A DNA stretch of 41,781 nucleotides from Membranihabitans marinus (GTDB lineage: Bacteria > Bacteroidota > Bacteroidia > Chitinophagales > Saprospiraceae): assembly GCF_021729155.1 (NCBI RefSeq), contig NZ_JAJQYA010000021.1, positions 1-41,781 on the forward strand. The letters run 5' to 3'. The notes under the pieces are model-generated. The model did not search any database and had not been told where the DNA came from. It saw nothing but the letters and a program-made list of their open reading frames with translations. This document shows, in pieces, positions 1 through 8,237 of the stretch (positions within the stretch are counted from its first letter, which is position 1; each line of letters opens with the position of its first letter). Both the position numbers and the translations under genes were made by a program.

Positions 1-246
1 CGTTACTTTAAAAAATTTTTATTTTAGCACCATGAATTCACTAGAACTATAAATACACACTTTTCTGAACACTACCTCCCAAGCTGAAAAACGCAGAGTT
101 GTAAAACCAAGTTTTTTTTAAAGTAGATCTCTATTGATTATAAGCGATCTATAAATTAGTAATAGGGTTAAAATCAACTAGTCAATCTAATACAGGATTA
201 TTAATTAAAACAGTAAGCTTTTTTTAGGACGAGTCACTTTCATTCG

Positions 247-285
247 TCCACCCCCACCTTTCAGGTACCCCCGCCAGCGGGGGAC
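247..285 (-). repeat. GC-rich palindromic repeat, copy A
   Basis: A core hairpin at 268-283 has 7-bp arms (CCCCCGC / GCGGGGG) around a CA loop, flanked on its left by a C-rich arm (251-255) and the text TCCACCCCC. Copy B at 451-480 carries the same core in opposite orientation with the same GGGGGTGGA flank. The strong local contrast with the AT-rich surroundings and the presence of two copies suggest a dispersed REP-like element. Confidence 0.65.
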
Positions 286-450
286 ATTATCGATTTAGAA
301 TAAAAAAATAAAATTCTAGATCTATGAATGAATTCGAATAAAAATTTAAAACATCCACAAATGTTTGTTTAATTGTCTGGAAAATAAATTGCAAAAGTTG
401 AACAGGCTATTTCGCTTATTTATTTCAAATAAAATATCAAGATATCTTAT

Positions 451-480
451 GTCCCCCGCTGGCGGGGGGTAGGGGGTGGA
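451..480 (+). repeat. GC-rich palindromic repeat, copy B (inverted relative to copy A)
   Basis: The core at 453-468 is the exact reverse complement of 268-283 in copy A, and it is followed by the same G-rich flank ending in GTGGA. Copy B is shorter than copy A by about nine bases between core and flank. The two copies face each other across about 165 bp with no gene between them. Confidence 0.65.
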
Positions 481-648
481 ATGATAGCATTTTTTTCTAT
501 CCAAATGTGTATAGTCGCATCAAACTCGTCAATACGATTAAGAACTTCCCAAGCGATACTGTCCAATCGACAAATTGAAAGCATATACCCCTATCTGTGT
601 AAATATGTGTTATTCTGATGCAAAAATAAACCTATTCCCTCGATCTAG

Positions 649-1482
649 TTAATTACTCACTTTCTCCGTCAATTCATTGACCAATACCGGCCAATCCGTT
701 TGAATAATATTGGATTTAGTCAATAGCAATTTCTCAAATGAACCATACTTTTTCTTTGCTAAATCCCTATCTACATCCCCCAAAGCATTGATCCATACAT
801 GACAGTTTCGATCATGTAAATAATCTGCCAATTCTGGACTGGCAAAAGAAGGATCTACATGGACAGCCCAAGGCTTGTATCTCTCATACGCATCCTTGGC
901 CATCTTGTCGTCGTAAGCTCGAGGCATAATTTTCCATTCAGGATGTAAGGCATAGACTTTGTCTAACACTTCCCAATCACTGTCAAAAAAGAAAACACTA
1001 TTCCCGGTTTTCGTCTCCTCAATCACTTTAATAATTTTCTCTATTTGCTCCGTCTTAATATCGAGATCAAACAAGACTTTATTTTTCCCAAATGTCAATG
1101 CCTCTGCCAACGTCGGCACAGTATGCTCTGTTTCCTGACCTTTGTGCAACAATCTCATGGCCTTTAGTTGAGCCAAGGTAAAAGAAGACAATTCCCCTTT
1201 GGAATTCGTAGTGCGATCTACTTTGCTATCGTGCATCAATACCGGAATACCATCGGCGCTAATCCGAATATCTATTTCCACTATATCAATCCCATTCACA
1301 ATGGCTTCGTCGATACATGCAATTGAATTCTCAGGTACATGGACGTGATAACCTCTGTGCGCAGCCACCAAGATTTCATCTTGAGCGAAGTCGTTATAAG
1401 CCAATTTAGGTGTTGAACAACCTAAAACAAATGCCGCAATTAGACCTAAGAACAGGCCATTCACTAATCTAAATGATCTCAT
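649..1482 (-). CDS. Glycerophosphodiester phosphodiesterase family lipoprotein
   Basis: The 277-residue protein begins with a lipoprotein signal peptide ending in VLGC (Cys22), so it is probably membrane-anchored and periplasmic or surface exposed. The GDPD signature follows: AHRG at 41-44, PEN at 50-52, metal ligands E69 and D71, and the conserved H84-D85. The family hydrolyses glycerophosphodiesters to glycerol-3-phosphate and an alcohol; relatives act on lipid headgroups or on glycerol-phosphate polymers such as teichoic acids. The length is normal for a single-domain member. It is the last gene of a tightly spaced operon, 2 bp after the preceding phosphatase gene, which places it in a phosphoester-releasing gene set. 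Start ATG at 1482 is chosen because it gives a complete lipobox leader. The exact substrate cannot be read from the sequence. Confidence 0.88.
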   Translation of the reverse strand: MRSFRLVNGLFLGLIAAFVLGCSTPKLAYNDFAQDEILVAAHRGYHVHVPENSIACIDEAIVNGIDIVEIDIRISADGIPVLMHDSKVDRTTNSKGELSSFTLAQLKAMRLLHKGQETEHTVPTLAEALTFGKNKVLFDLDIKTEQIEKIIKVIEETKTGNSVFFFDSDWEVLDKVYALHPEWKIMPRAYDDKMAKDAYERYKPWAVHVDPSFASPELADYLHDRNCHVWINALGDVDRDLAKKKYGSFEKLLLTKSNIIQTDWPVLVNELTEKVSN

Positions 1483-1484
1483 AA

Positions 1485-3392
1485 TTATTTTTTATAGTAA
1501 AATTTCAAATCGGACACCGGATGTCTTTCCCCGTTCGGCCCCTTATAATCCCATCTGATATACTGGTAATATCGATGGGTTTGATATTCCAACTCAAAAG
1601 GATGCAAGCCTTTTTCGAGATAGACTTCCGTAGTCACATCCACTTCGCGATTATACTCCTCCATCTTTAATTCATCGTGAAGGTAAAAGCGGAATATATG
1701 GTATCCGTGCCCATAGAATCTATAATATCCCGATTGGGGAATGTCCATATATCCTTGATAAGATACTCCCCAATCTTTGCCTTTATTGGGCAGTTCTTCA
1801 AAATCCAACCCCCTCACTACTCCTTCTTTGTCCAGCTTTAACTGAGTGGAAATATGTTTTTTCTCATCTTGCATTTTTCCGGTGTAATAATCATATCTTA
1901 ATCCGGCTTCGAAAGCATTGGTTTTTTTCTCTGCTTTCAGATAATTTACTTTTTCAAAGCTTAAATCAGCCATGGGACTCTGTCCGTTATCATTGATGGC
2001 AATGGCTTTTAATTGGGTGGTTTTATTTAAAATAATCTTACCGTTGACTCTTTTCCCATTCTGAGCACTGGGTATTGAACCATCGGTAGTATAATAAATA
2101 TTATCGGCGGGATTTACCGTATTCAATTGTACTTGCAAGGTATCCGTAAAAATCCTCGTTTCGCGAATCGGACGAGGTGTTACTGGAGGTAATTGAGCAA
2201 ATGGGGTCTTATCTCTGCTTTTGTCTAAAGTAAACTGATCAAATAACAAACCATTTTCATCGATGGCTTGGTATTGAAGGGTCTCGTCATTGACGGCGAC
2301 ATAGGCATAGTGAAAGGTGGTTCGAACCTTATTGGTAAACCATGATCGCGTAGGAGAAGCTTCTTCTAATCGTCCACCTGAACCTCCTACATTGATATAG
2401 TGAATGCCATTTTTCACATCCACCTTGTTGTCCAACAGTGGCCATGTTCTTTCATACATATGAATATGACCATAAAACACAATATCCACTCCATATTTTT
2501 CATACAGAGGAACCAACATTTTCAATTCGTCATCACCTTGGGTGGATTTTTCATAGTTGGTATCGCCAAAATCATTTTCCTCAGTAGAATACGGCGGGTG
2601 ATGGTGTACAATGAATTTCCACTTAGCAGTAGAACGAGCCAATGCATGCTCCAGCCAATGGTACATCACCGTACCAGGCTCCTGATATTGATCGGTATCA
2701 ATCATGAAAAATTCTGCATTTCCATAGGTAAATTGGTAAAAATGCTCAGGTTCAGGATTTTTAAAATACTCATAATAATAAGCCGCATCGTGTTCGTGAT
2801 TACCCAAAATGGTAAACATCGGGATTTGTTTCATAAATCCATGCGAAGGGGCAAAAAAGTCGTGCACCCACTCTTCCTTTCGATAGCCCAAACCAACCAA
2901 GTCCCCTCCGTGAACGGCAAAATCTGGTCGATCTCTCAATGCTTGCTTCGTCACTTTACCCCATATATCCGGATTGCTTTGCGAATCACTAAATACGGTA
3001 AAAGCATAAGGAGAATCCTTTTTGACCGCAGTTTTAAAAGGCAACACCCCAGTACGAATGGTGTCTCCAAATTCAGTAATCGAAGTCACTCGATAAAAAT
3101 AATTAGTCTCCACTTCCAAATTAGGCAAAGTCACTTCGTGCAACAATGTAAAATCCTTGTTTTCTAGACGTCGATCCAATACAGCCGCATCCACATTATA
3201 CCTAGCAGCTCCAAACTCTACCAAGGACTGGCTCGGCGAATTGGTCTCCCACATCACTGTTATCTCAGTTTGAGTGGCGTACTGGAGGTAGGGTTTTATT
3301 AAAAATCCAACTTCACTATCAGATAATTTCTGACCATGAGAAAAAAAAGGAAAAACAAGGAGAAACAGTAGAATCAGCTTTTGGAATTTCAT
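1485..3392 (-). CDS. Secreted purple-acid-phosphatase-like metallophosphoesterase with PA14-like tail
   Basis: The protein has 635 residues. A signal peptide (about 1-20) is followed by a fibronectin-like N-terminal domain typical of purple acid phosphatases (about 30-120). The calcineurin-like catalytic core carries its metal motifs in order: D136 (DSQ), D164 (GGD), N198-H199 (GNHE), the HHH at 263-265 and GHIH at 308-311. After the core there is a chitobiase C-terminal-like segment (YYTTDGSIP, about 432-441) and a PA14-like beta module (about 497-632) with an RFYGHGYHIF pattern. The last two domains usually bind carbohydrate, so the phosphatase is probably aimed at a glycan. It shares family with the next gene upstream (3443-4690) but is about 220 residues longer because of this tail. 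The gene lies inside the minus-strand operon. Confidence 0.88.
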   Translation of the reverse strand: MKFQKLILLFLLVFPFFSHGQKLSDSEVGFLIKPYLQYATQTEITVMWETNSPSQSLVEFGAARYNVDAAVLDRRLENKDFTLLHEVTLPNLEVETNYFYRVTSITEFGDTIRTGVLPFKTAVKKDSPYAFTVFSDSQSNPDIWGKVTKQALRDRPDFAVHGGDLVGLGYRKEEWVHDFFAPSHGFMKQIPMFTILGNHEHDAAYYYEYFKNPEPEHFYQFTYGNAEFFMIDTDQYQEPGTVMYHWLEHALARSTAKWKFIVHHHPPYSTEENDFGDTNYEKSTQGDDELKMLVPLYEKYGVDIVFYGHIHMYERTWPLLDNKVDVKNGIHYINVGGSGGRLEEASPTRSWFTNKVRTTFHYAYVAVNDETLQYQAIDENGLLFDQFTLDKSRDKTPFAQLPPVTPRPIRETRIFTDTLQVQLNTVNPADNIYYTTDGSIPSAQNGKRVNGKIILNKTTQLKAIAINDNGQSPMADLSFEKVNYLKAEKKTNAFEAGLRYDYYTGKMQDEKKHISTQLKLDKEGVVRGLDFEELPNKGKDWGVSYQGYMDIPQSGYYRFYGHGYHIFRFYLHDELKMEEYNREVDVTTEVYLEKGLHPFELEYQTHRYYQYIRWDYKGPNGERHPVSDLKFYYKK

Positions 3393-3442
3393 TCTATATT
3401 AATATAAAAGTGTTATCATTTAAAAATACCTAGTGCAATATT

Positions 3443-4690
3443 CTATTTCTCTATTAAAATATTACCCTCTGATGATTTCTGTAAGTCGAACGCATCGTAC
3501 AACTTTCCATCAGCTGTATAACTTCGGTATTGTAATACATCATTATCTGTGGTCAATACTTGATAGAGTTGAAGATTACTTCCCCCTTTCTGCATCCAAT
3601 CTAAGTCCCCAACATCATACATTTTGGGACCACTTACAGAGACCACATACATCGTACCTTCATTACCTGGCCCCTTCTCATCGAGCATTCCTCTACCATA
3701 ACCGTGATCGTGGCCTTGTAAAACCAAATCCACATTGTATTTATCCAATATAGGCTTGAAAGCCTTTCTCAATTTGGGATTATCACGATTGGGTTTGGTA
3801 CTATAAAATGGATAATGCAAAGTAAGGATGGTCCATGGCTGTTTGGTTTCCTCTAACACTGCTTCCAACCATTCCACCTGTGCCAGTCTCAGTTCTGGAT
3901 CTTCATCGATTTGTTCACCGTCCAAGGAGATCACTCTTACCGAAGGGTAATCGATATAATAGCAAGCACCATATAAAGCCTCCTCACCTTCAGGCCCATT
4001 TTCAGGCAAGGTAAAGTGAGTTCGCCATAATGGAGAGAGAATAACATTGGTATATTCATGATTACCTGGCGTCATAATCGATGGGACGGTCCGATGGATA
4101 AACCCACCGGCTTTGTACCAATCACCCCATTCTACATCATTGTACCCCTTATTCACCAAATCTCCGGCATACAATAAGAACTTTGCATGAGGTACGGTGG
4201 CATAAGCTTGTCTAAGCACCCTCGACCATTGACTGTGTAAATCATTTTGGGGATCACCCAAATAAATGAAGGTAAAACTTGAATCGGGATGATCAACAGC
4301 CAGATCAAATTGAATCCATTCACTCCATCCATCCTCGGGGTTTCCCACTCGATACATATATTTTATCCCCGGAGTCAAGCCGTCAATTTTAACTCGAAAA
4401 TTTTTAGTGATTAAGGTTACTCCGTTATACTCTACAGTATCAATACGCATATCGGCTTCTTTACTTTCAAAAATTGAAAGATCGACAACGGGATTTGGGA
4501 TGGCCGGTCCATATTGAATGACTCCCTCATTCACTGCCATAGGAACCCGCCATGTTACGGAAACACCTGTATGGCCTTCTTCCAAAGGATTGAGCATAAT
4601 ACGTGATGGACTTTGATCGCTCTGGCCATAAGCCTGAGTTCCATTCAATCCACAAAATAAAATAGTAATTAAGAAAAAATATAAACGCAT
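3443..4690 (-). CDS. Secreted purple-acid-phosphatase-like metallophosphoesterase
   Basis: The 415-residue protein has a signal peptide (about 1-22), a fibronectin-like purple acid phosphatase N-terminal domain (about 30-130) and a calcineurin-like core. All expected metal-binding motifs are visible: GDPQ at 145-148, AGDLVN with D177, GNHEY at 209-213, H292 in TLHYP and GHDH at 326-329. The enzyme should release phosphate from an exported phosphomonoester or phosphodiester. It is a shorter paralogue of the adjacent 1485-3392 product and lacks the chitobiase-like and PA14-like modules. It begins 5 bp after the membrane-protein gene stop, so co-transcription is very likely. Confidence 0.88.
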   Translation of the reverse strand: MRLYFFLITILFCGLNGTQAYGQSDQSPSRIMLNPLEEGHTGVSVTWRVPMAVNEGVIQYGPAIPNPVVDLSIFESKEADMRIDTVEYNGVTLITKNFRVKIDGLTPGIKYMYRVGNPEDGWSEWIQFDLAVDHPDSSFTFIYLGDPQNDLHSQWSRVLRQAYATVPHAKFLLYAGDLVNKGYNDVEWGDWYKAGGFIHRTVPSIMTPGNHEYTNVILSPLWRTHFTLPENGPEGEEALYGACYYIDYPSVRVISLDGEQIDEDPELRLAQVEWLEAVLEETKQPWTILTLHYPFYSTKPNRDNPKLRKAFKPILDKYNVDLVLQGHDHGYGRGMLDEKGPGNEGTMYVVSVSGPKMYDVGDLDWMQKGGSNLQLYQVLTTDNDVLQYRSYTADGKLYDAFDLQKSSEGNILIEK

Positions 4691-4695
4691 AATAA

Positions 4696-6006
4696 TTATT
4701 CTGTATGTTCCACCGCATTTCCAAATCTCTTTCTCAAACCAGGTACCTCATCATGGCTATTGATGGAAATTACGGCTAAAATAAAAAGTGTAATGACAAT
4801 CCCAGCTAAAAACCGCTTTAATATAATATTAAGCTGTGCTTCCTCAACCATTTTATTAAATACCTCTTTGGGTCTTGCCGCATATAATAGAAATAAGACT
4901 GCAATCAAATTGGGGATTGCCAAATCGTCAGAAGTAAATTTATAGGCGTAAAGAGTGCCTGACGATATCGTCCTCAAGAAAAAATACCACAACCAAAATG
5001 CCGCAAATGCCCAATAGGCCGAAAGATAACTCACTTTATCAGTCGTCGTCTTTCTAAACTGTAGTCCGATGACTACTAAGGCAATAAGACATAATACTGC
5101 GACCTGAATCCACTGCGACTGTACATAAGACAGTACATCTGTCATAGACAATCGCTCTGCCATTTCTGCCATCTTTTTCCAGTGAAAAGTATTGACTATT
5201 ACCAAAAAAGGTATAAACAAAAAGACCAATACCCCTGACCATTGATGAGCCATTCGCGAGGCCAATGGCATTTCTGGCCATGACCGGCTATACACTGCAT
5301 ATGCCATACCCAATCCACCGCAGAATCCAATGGAATATTCCATAACATTCCACCAATTAAAAGAGATTCCACTTACATGGCCCATGGTTTGAATAAAATT
5401 CCCAAAGGCAAATCCAAATCCAGCCCCAGCCATACCGTATAGAGCTACAAATAAAGCATTGGTATAACCATTGCGTCTCATATACCAAGCCAATGCCACA
5501 GCAGCACCAAGACAGGCTGCCCATAGTTCTGATCTTGGCGGTGTCATCAACAATTCAAATTGATATATTAACGCCCCCCAAGATATAATAGCACCGGCCA
5601 CCATTTGGGTAATTAACTCCGCCCAATTAGGCTTTTTATCCTTTGAAGTTTCCAAAATAAGGCCGGTAAATCCTCCACCTAAAAATCCAAACAATCCTCC
5701 AATGACGAGGAGGCCATATAATCCAAAACTCACATTGAGCAAGTCTATCCCTCGGCCATATCCAATGACTCTGCCATAACTAATCATGCCCGTCATTCCC
5801 CAACCAATGGCTCCGATGGCCATGATGACTGGCCAATTTCTAATCCAATCCTTACGACCAGATGCAAGGACTAAACTCAAAACACCAATGGCTCCAGCCC
5901 AAGCTGCACCGTATTCGTGACCAAATCGTCCTCTGATTGCCCATGCAGTGCCCAAAGTCATCATCACGATCAATATCGCCGTCCATTTGCCTTTCGATGT
6001 TTTCAA
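4696..6006 (-). CDS. Polytopic membrane protein of unknown function
   Basis: The 436-residue protein is strongly hydrophobic, with roughly ten to twelve possible membrane helices and a Gly-rich N-terminal half containing segments such as IRGRFGHEYG and ISYGRVIGYGRG. I do not recognise a named family. The frame opens with TTG at 6006, one base after the TAA of the upstream gene (TAA-A-TTG); no in-frame ATG lies upstream, and the next ATG codons (residues 15-16) would cut into the first helix. The near-overlap with both neighbours (gaps of 1 and 5 bp) shows it belongs to the operon. A role in moving or sensing products of the surrounding hydrolases is possible, but this is inference from position only. 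Confidence 0.75.
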   Translation of the reverse strand: MKTSKGKWTAILIVMMTLGTAWAIRGRFGHEYGAAWAGAIGVLSLVLASGRKDWIRNWPVIMAIGAIGWGMTGMISYGRVIGYGRGIDLLNVSFGLYGLLVIGGLFGFLGGGFTGLILETSKDKKPNWAELITQMVAGAIISWGALIYQFELLMTPPRSELWAACLGAAVALAWYMRRNGYTNALFVALYGMAGAGFGFAFGNFIQTMGHVSGISFNWWNVMEYSIGFCGGLGMAYAVYSRSWPEMPLASRMAHQWSGVLVFLFIPFLVIVNTFHWKKMAEMAERLSMTDVLSYVQSQWIQVAVLCLIALVVIGLQFRKTTTDKVSYLSAYWAFAAFWLWYFFLRTISSGTLYAYKFTSDDLAIPNLIAVLFLLYAARPKEVFNKMVEEAQLNIILKRFLAGIVITLFILAVISINSHDEVPGLRKRFGNAVEHTE

Positions 6007-6007
6007 T

Positions 6008-7108
6008 TTAATTAGATTTTGAAGCTTCTATAATATCATCTACAGATCCATGCCAAAAAGCCACTTTTTCACGCTGCCAGGTATATACTGCCGCTACATT
6101 GTTTCCCCATGCGACGATGGAAGGATAAGAAAATTCATCATCGGGAACACCAGTCTCAATATTCCATTTATGTGGCCATGTTTTTCCATTGTCTTCAGAA
6201 ACCGCCATTGTCAATGGAGCTCTATCGCCCCAGTTTTTGTCATCGGGATTGTACAACAACACCAATCGTCCATCTTCTACTTTCACCAAATCGATACCAC
6301 TATTGGGATTAGGCAAATCCGTTTTATAAATCGGCGTCCAAGTAGCGCCATAATCTTTAGAGTCTGCACGACCTATTACACCATCACCAGTACGAACCAA
6401 CATATGTACTTGCCCAGGTGAAGATTCCCATAAAGTAGGCTGAATTGATCCTTTCCATTTGAATATTTCTCTATCCATTTCAATGTATGGTGTCATGGTC
6501 CAAGTTTCACCTTCGTCCTTGCTAATATCGACAAAAGAATCCCATTGACCTTCCTCATGTGAGGCAGGAGCCAACCAATCGCCATTTGACAAAACAATAA
6601 TTTTATTTTTTACAGGACCTCGCCCTCCGCGATCACCAGGTACCAATTCCTTCGCTTCCGACCAAGTTTTACCATGATCTTTGCTCACAGTATACCAAGT
6701 CTCCCAAGTTGGAATTTCCTTACCCACTTTAAAATACAAAATAATACTTCCATCGGGTTTGGTAAACAATACAGGATTCCAATGGGGATCTTCTCTAATC
6801 TTCATTACCTCCAAGGGATCAGACCACTGTCCGGGCTCTCCGATGGAAATCCAAATTCCCACATCGTCATTCTTTTCCTCCGTTCCTCCAAACCAAGAAA
6901 CAATATATTGACCATTATCCATACGAGCAAGGGTAGAAGCATGACACTGCGCAAAAGACTTATTTTGTTCGAAAACAAAATCTTTTTCTGGTCCAACCAC
7001 AACTTCAGTTACCTCCTCTTCCTCTTTAGATTGTTGACTTTCGGTATTGCTTTGACAGCCAAAGAAGACCAACAATATCATACAATAATACAATAGGTTT
7101 CGCTTCAT
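6008..7108 (-). CDS. BNR-repeat (sialidase-fold) lipoprotein
   Basis: An ATG at 7141 is also in frame, but the ATG at 7108 gives a clean lipoprotein leader ending in FFGC (Cys18), so 7108 is preferred (366 residues). Four Asp-box motifs of the form S-x-D-x-G-x-TW occur at residues 142, 196, 250 and 304, exactly 54 residues apart, matching successive blades of a six-bladed propeller. The FGGTEEKNDD segment near residue 73 resembles the BNR_2 group often labelled exo-sialidase. I do not see the FRIP-type arginine motif of classical sialidases, so true sialidase activity is doubtful; other glycoside-binding or glycosidase roles are possible. The gene sits 40 bp after the deacetylase gene in the same operon. 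Confidence 0.8.
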   Translation of the reverse strand: MKRNLLYYCMILLVFFGCQSNTESQQSKEEEEVTEVVVGPEKDFVFEQNKSFAQCHASTLARMDNGQYIVSWFGGTEEKNDDVGIWISIGEPGQWSDPLEVMKIREDPHWNPVLFTKPDGSIILYFKVGKEIPTWETWYTVSKDHGKTWSEAKELVPGDRGGRGPVKNKIIVLSNGDWLAPASHEEGQWDSFVDISKDEGETWTMTPYIEMDREIFKWKGSIQPTLWESSPGQVHMLVRTGDGVIGRADSKDYGATWTPIYKTDLPNPNSGIDLVKVEDGRLVLLYNPDDKNWGDRAPLTMAVSEDNGKTWPHKWNIETGVPDDEFSYPSIVAWGNNVAAVYTWQREKVAFWHGSVDDIIEASKSN

Positions 7109-7148
7109 AGTTTTTAAATTAGATGGTGTTTCCCTTTTCATAATATAT

Positions 7149-8228
7149 TTATTTTACTTTTTTTCGCCTTTCCATTACGTCACGATAGGTGGTGACAATT
7201 ATACCCTCTGATTCGAGATAAGATCTTAATTTTTCATCCATCATAGCCAACATATCCCCTTGTCTTCGCACTCCAGAAGCTGAGATTTCACCAAAAATTT
7301 CTGATGGATCAGTACAATGCATCAAGACCATGGTCAATCCCGGTTGTAACAATTCAAATGTCGCAATAAATTTATCTGTATAAAATGATTGAATATTCGC
7401 CTCAGTTCTTTCCATGTCCTTTGGAAAATCCCAACCATAACTCATATTATGTAAATCGTCCATCACTGGCAACCCCAAAGACCATACTTGTGCCCCAACC
7501 AATGGTGCTTTGTTTACTACTTCGGGCACTGGTACATCCATACCTTCCTTCCATTTTCCACTTTTAATCAATTCACCCTTGGCGCGCAATCGATATTCCT
7601 CTTTCAAAATGGAATTATGTCCTCCTGGAAACATAATTGGAATCTGGTATTCAGCCCCTATTTTAATATAGCGCTTAAGAAATTCTTCATCGGCAAACAA
7701 TGTTCCCATATGTGAATCGAGGTGAGTGGGCTTGAAGCCCATAGTCAGGGCACGATCTATTTGTGCTCTAATTTCTGCTTCTACTTCATCACCCGAGCTG
7801 TGTTGGATGACTTGCTCTACATTTCGCCACATGGCACCTTCTTCATCTACCAACCCAGGCACTGAGGGCTTGCCCATGAGTGGTCCCCATCGATAGTTTT
7901 TCCATTCCGATGTAAGCGTTAAATGGAGTCCAGCATCCACTGTCGGATTGGCCTTGATATATTTTACAATAGCTGGCACCCAAGGACAGGGCATCATCAC
8001 ACTAAATGAACTGGCCACTCCATGGTCCACAGCATTGATCGTCCCTTCGTTGCTATCCCATGACATTCCCGCATCGTCTACGTGAAGTATAATTACTTTG
8101 GCATCTTTTGGATAGCCCAATTTTTCAGCATAAGTCTCTTGACCTATGGCTATACCCCCCCAGATGGTACATATCAAAAAAGCCAGCATTCGCTGTGGTA
8201 TTATAGAATTGATTACATTGTTTATCAT
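7149..8228 (-). CDS. ChbG/YdjC-family carbohydrate deacetylase, secreted
   Basis: The 359-residue protein carries the YdjC-fold metal motifs: D51-D52 in HVDDAG, H102 in AGLHLTL, and H169/H173 in THLDSH; a further His lies in LMHCTD near the C terminus. The family removes N-acetyl groups from chito-oligosaccharides and related amino sugars. A hydrophobic segment at about 14-30 ending in AIGQ looks like a signal peptide, so unlike cytosolic ChbG this copy is probably exported. ATG at 8228 is the upstream choice; Met14 is an alternative giving a shorter leader. It is 9 bp after the FG-GAP gene. The presence of a membrane acetyltransferase in the same locus hints at acetyl-sugar processing. Confidence 0.85.
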   Translation of the reverse strand: MINNVINSIIPQRMLAFLICTIWGGIAIGQETYAEKLGYPKDAKVIILHVDDAGMSWDSNEGTINAVDHGVASSFSVMMPCPWVPAIVKYIKANPTVDAGLHLTLTSEWKNYRWGPLMGKPSVPGLVDEEGAMWRNVEQVIQHSSGDEVEAEIRAQIDRALTMGFKPTHLDSHMGTLFADEEFLKRYIKIGAEYQIPIMFPGGHNSILKEEYRLRAKGELIKSGKWKEGMDVPVPEVVNKAPLVGAQVWSLGLPVMDDLHNMSYGWDFPKDMERTEANIQSFYTDKFIATFELLQPGLTMVLMHCTDPSEIFGEISASGVRRQGDMLAMMDEKLRSYLESEGIIVTTYRDVMERRKKVK

Positions 8229-8237
8229 CGTATTTAC

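Larger units (their letters stand above)
1..648. other. Non-coding region downstream of the long operon
   Basis: No convincing gene is present. The stretch is AT-rich apart from two short GC-rich palindromic elements listed separately at 247-285 and 451-480. The longest minus-strand reading frame (447-584, 45 codons) runs through one of these repeats, which supplies its Pro/Arg-rich tail, so I do not call it a gene. No clear intrinsic terminator lies directly after the glycerophosphodiesterase stop at 649. The two GC-rich hairpins are the only strong secondary structures downstream of the operon. Confidence 0.6.

Noticed and set aside
447-584. 45-codon minus-strand frame in the left intergenic region
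   Set aside because: Its C-terminal part is simply the translation of the GC-rich repeat, there is no recognisable domain and no supporting neighbour; it may be a remnant but is not a supported gene.
2400-3167. 255-codon plus-strand frame
   Set aside because: It lies wholly antisense to the well-supported phosphatase gene at 1485-3392 and has no recognisable motif.
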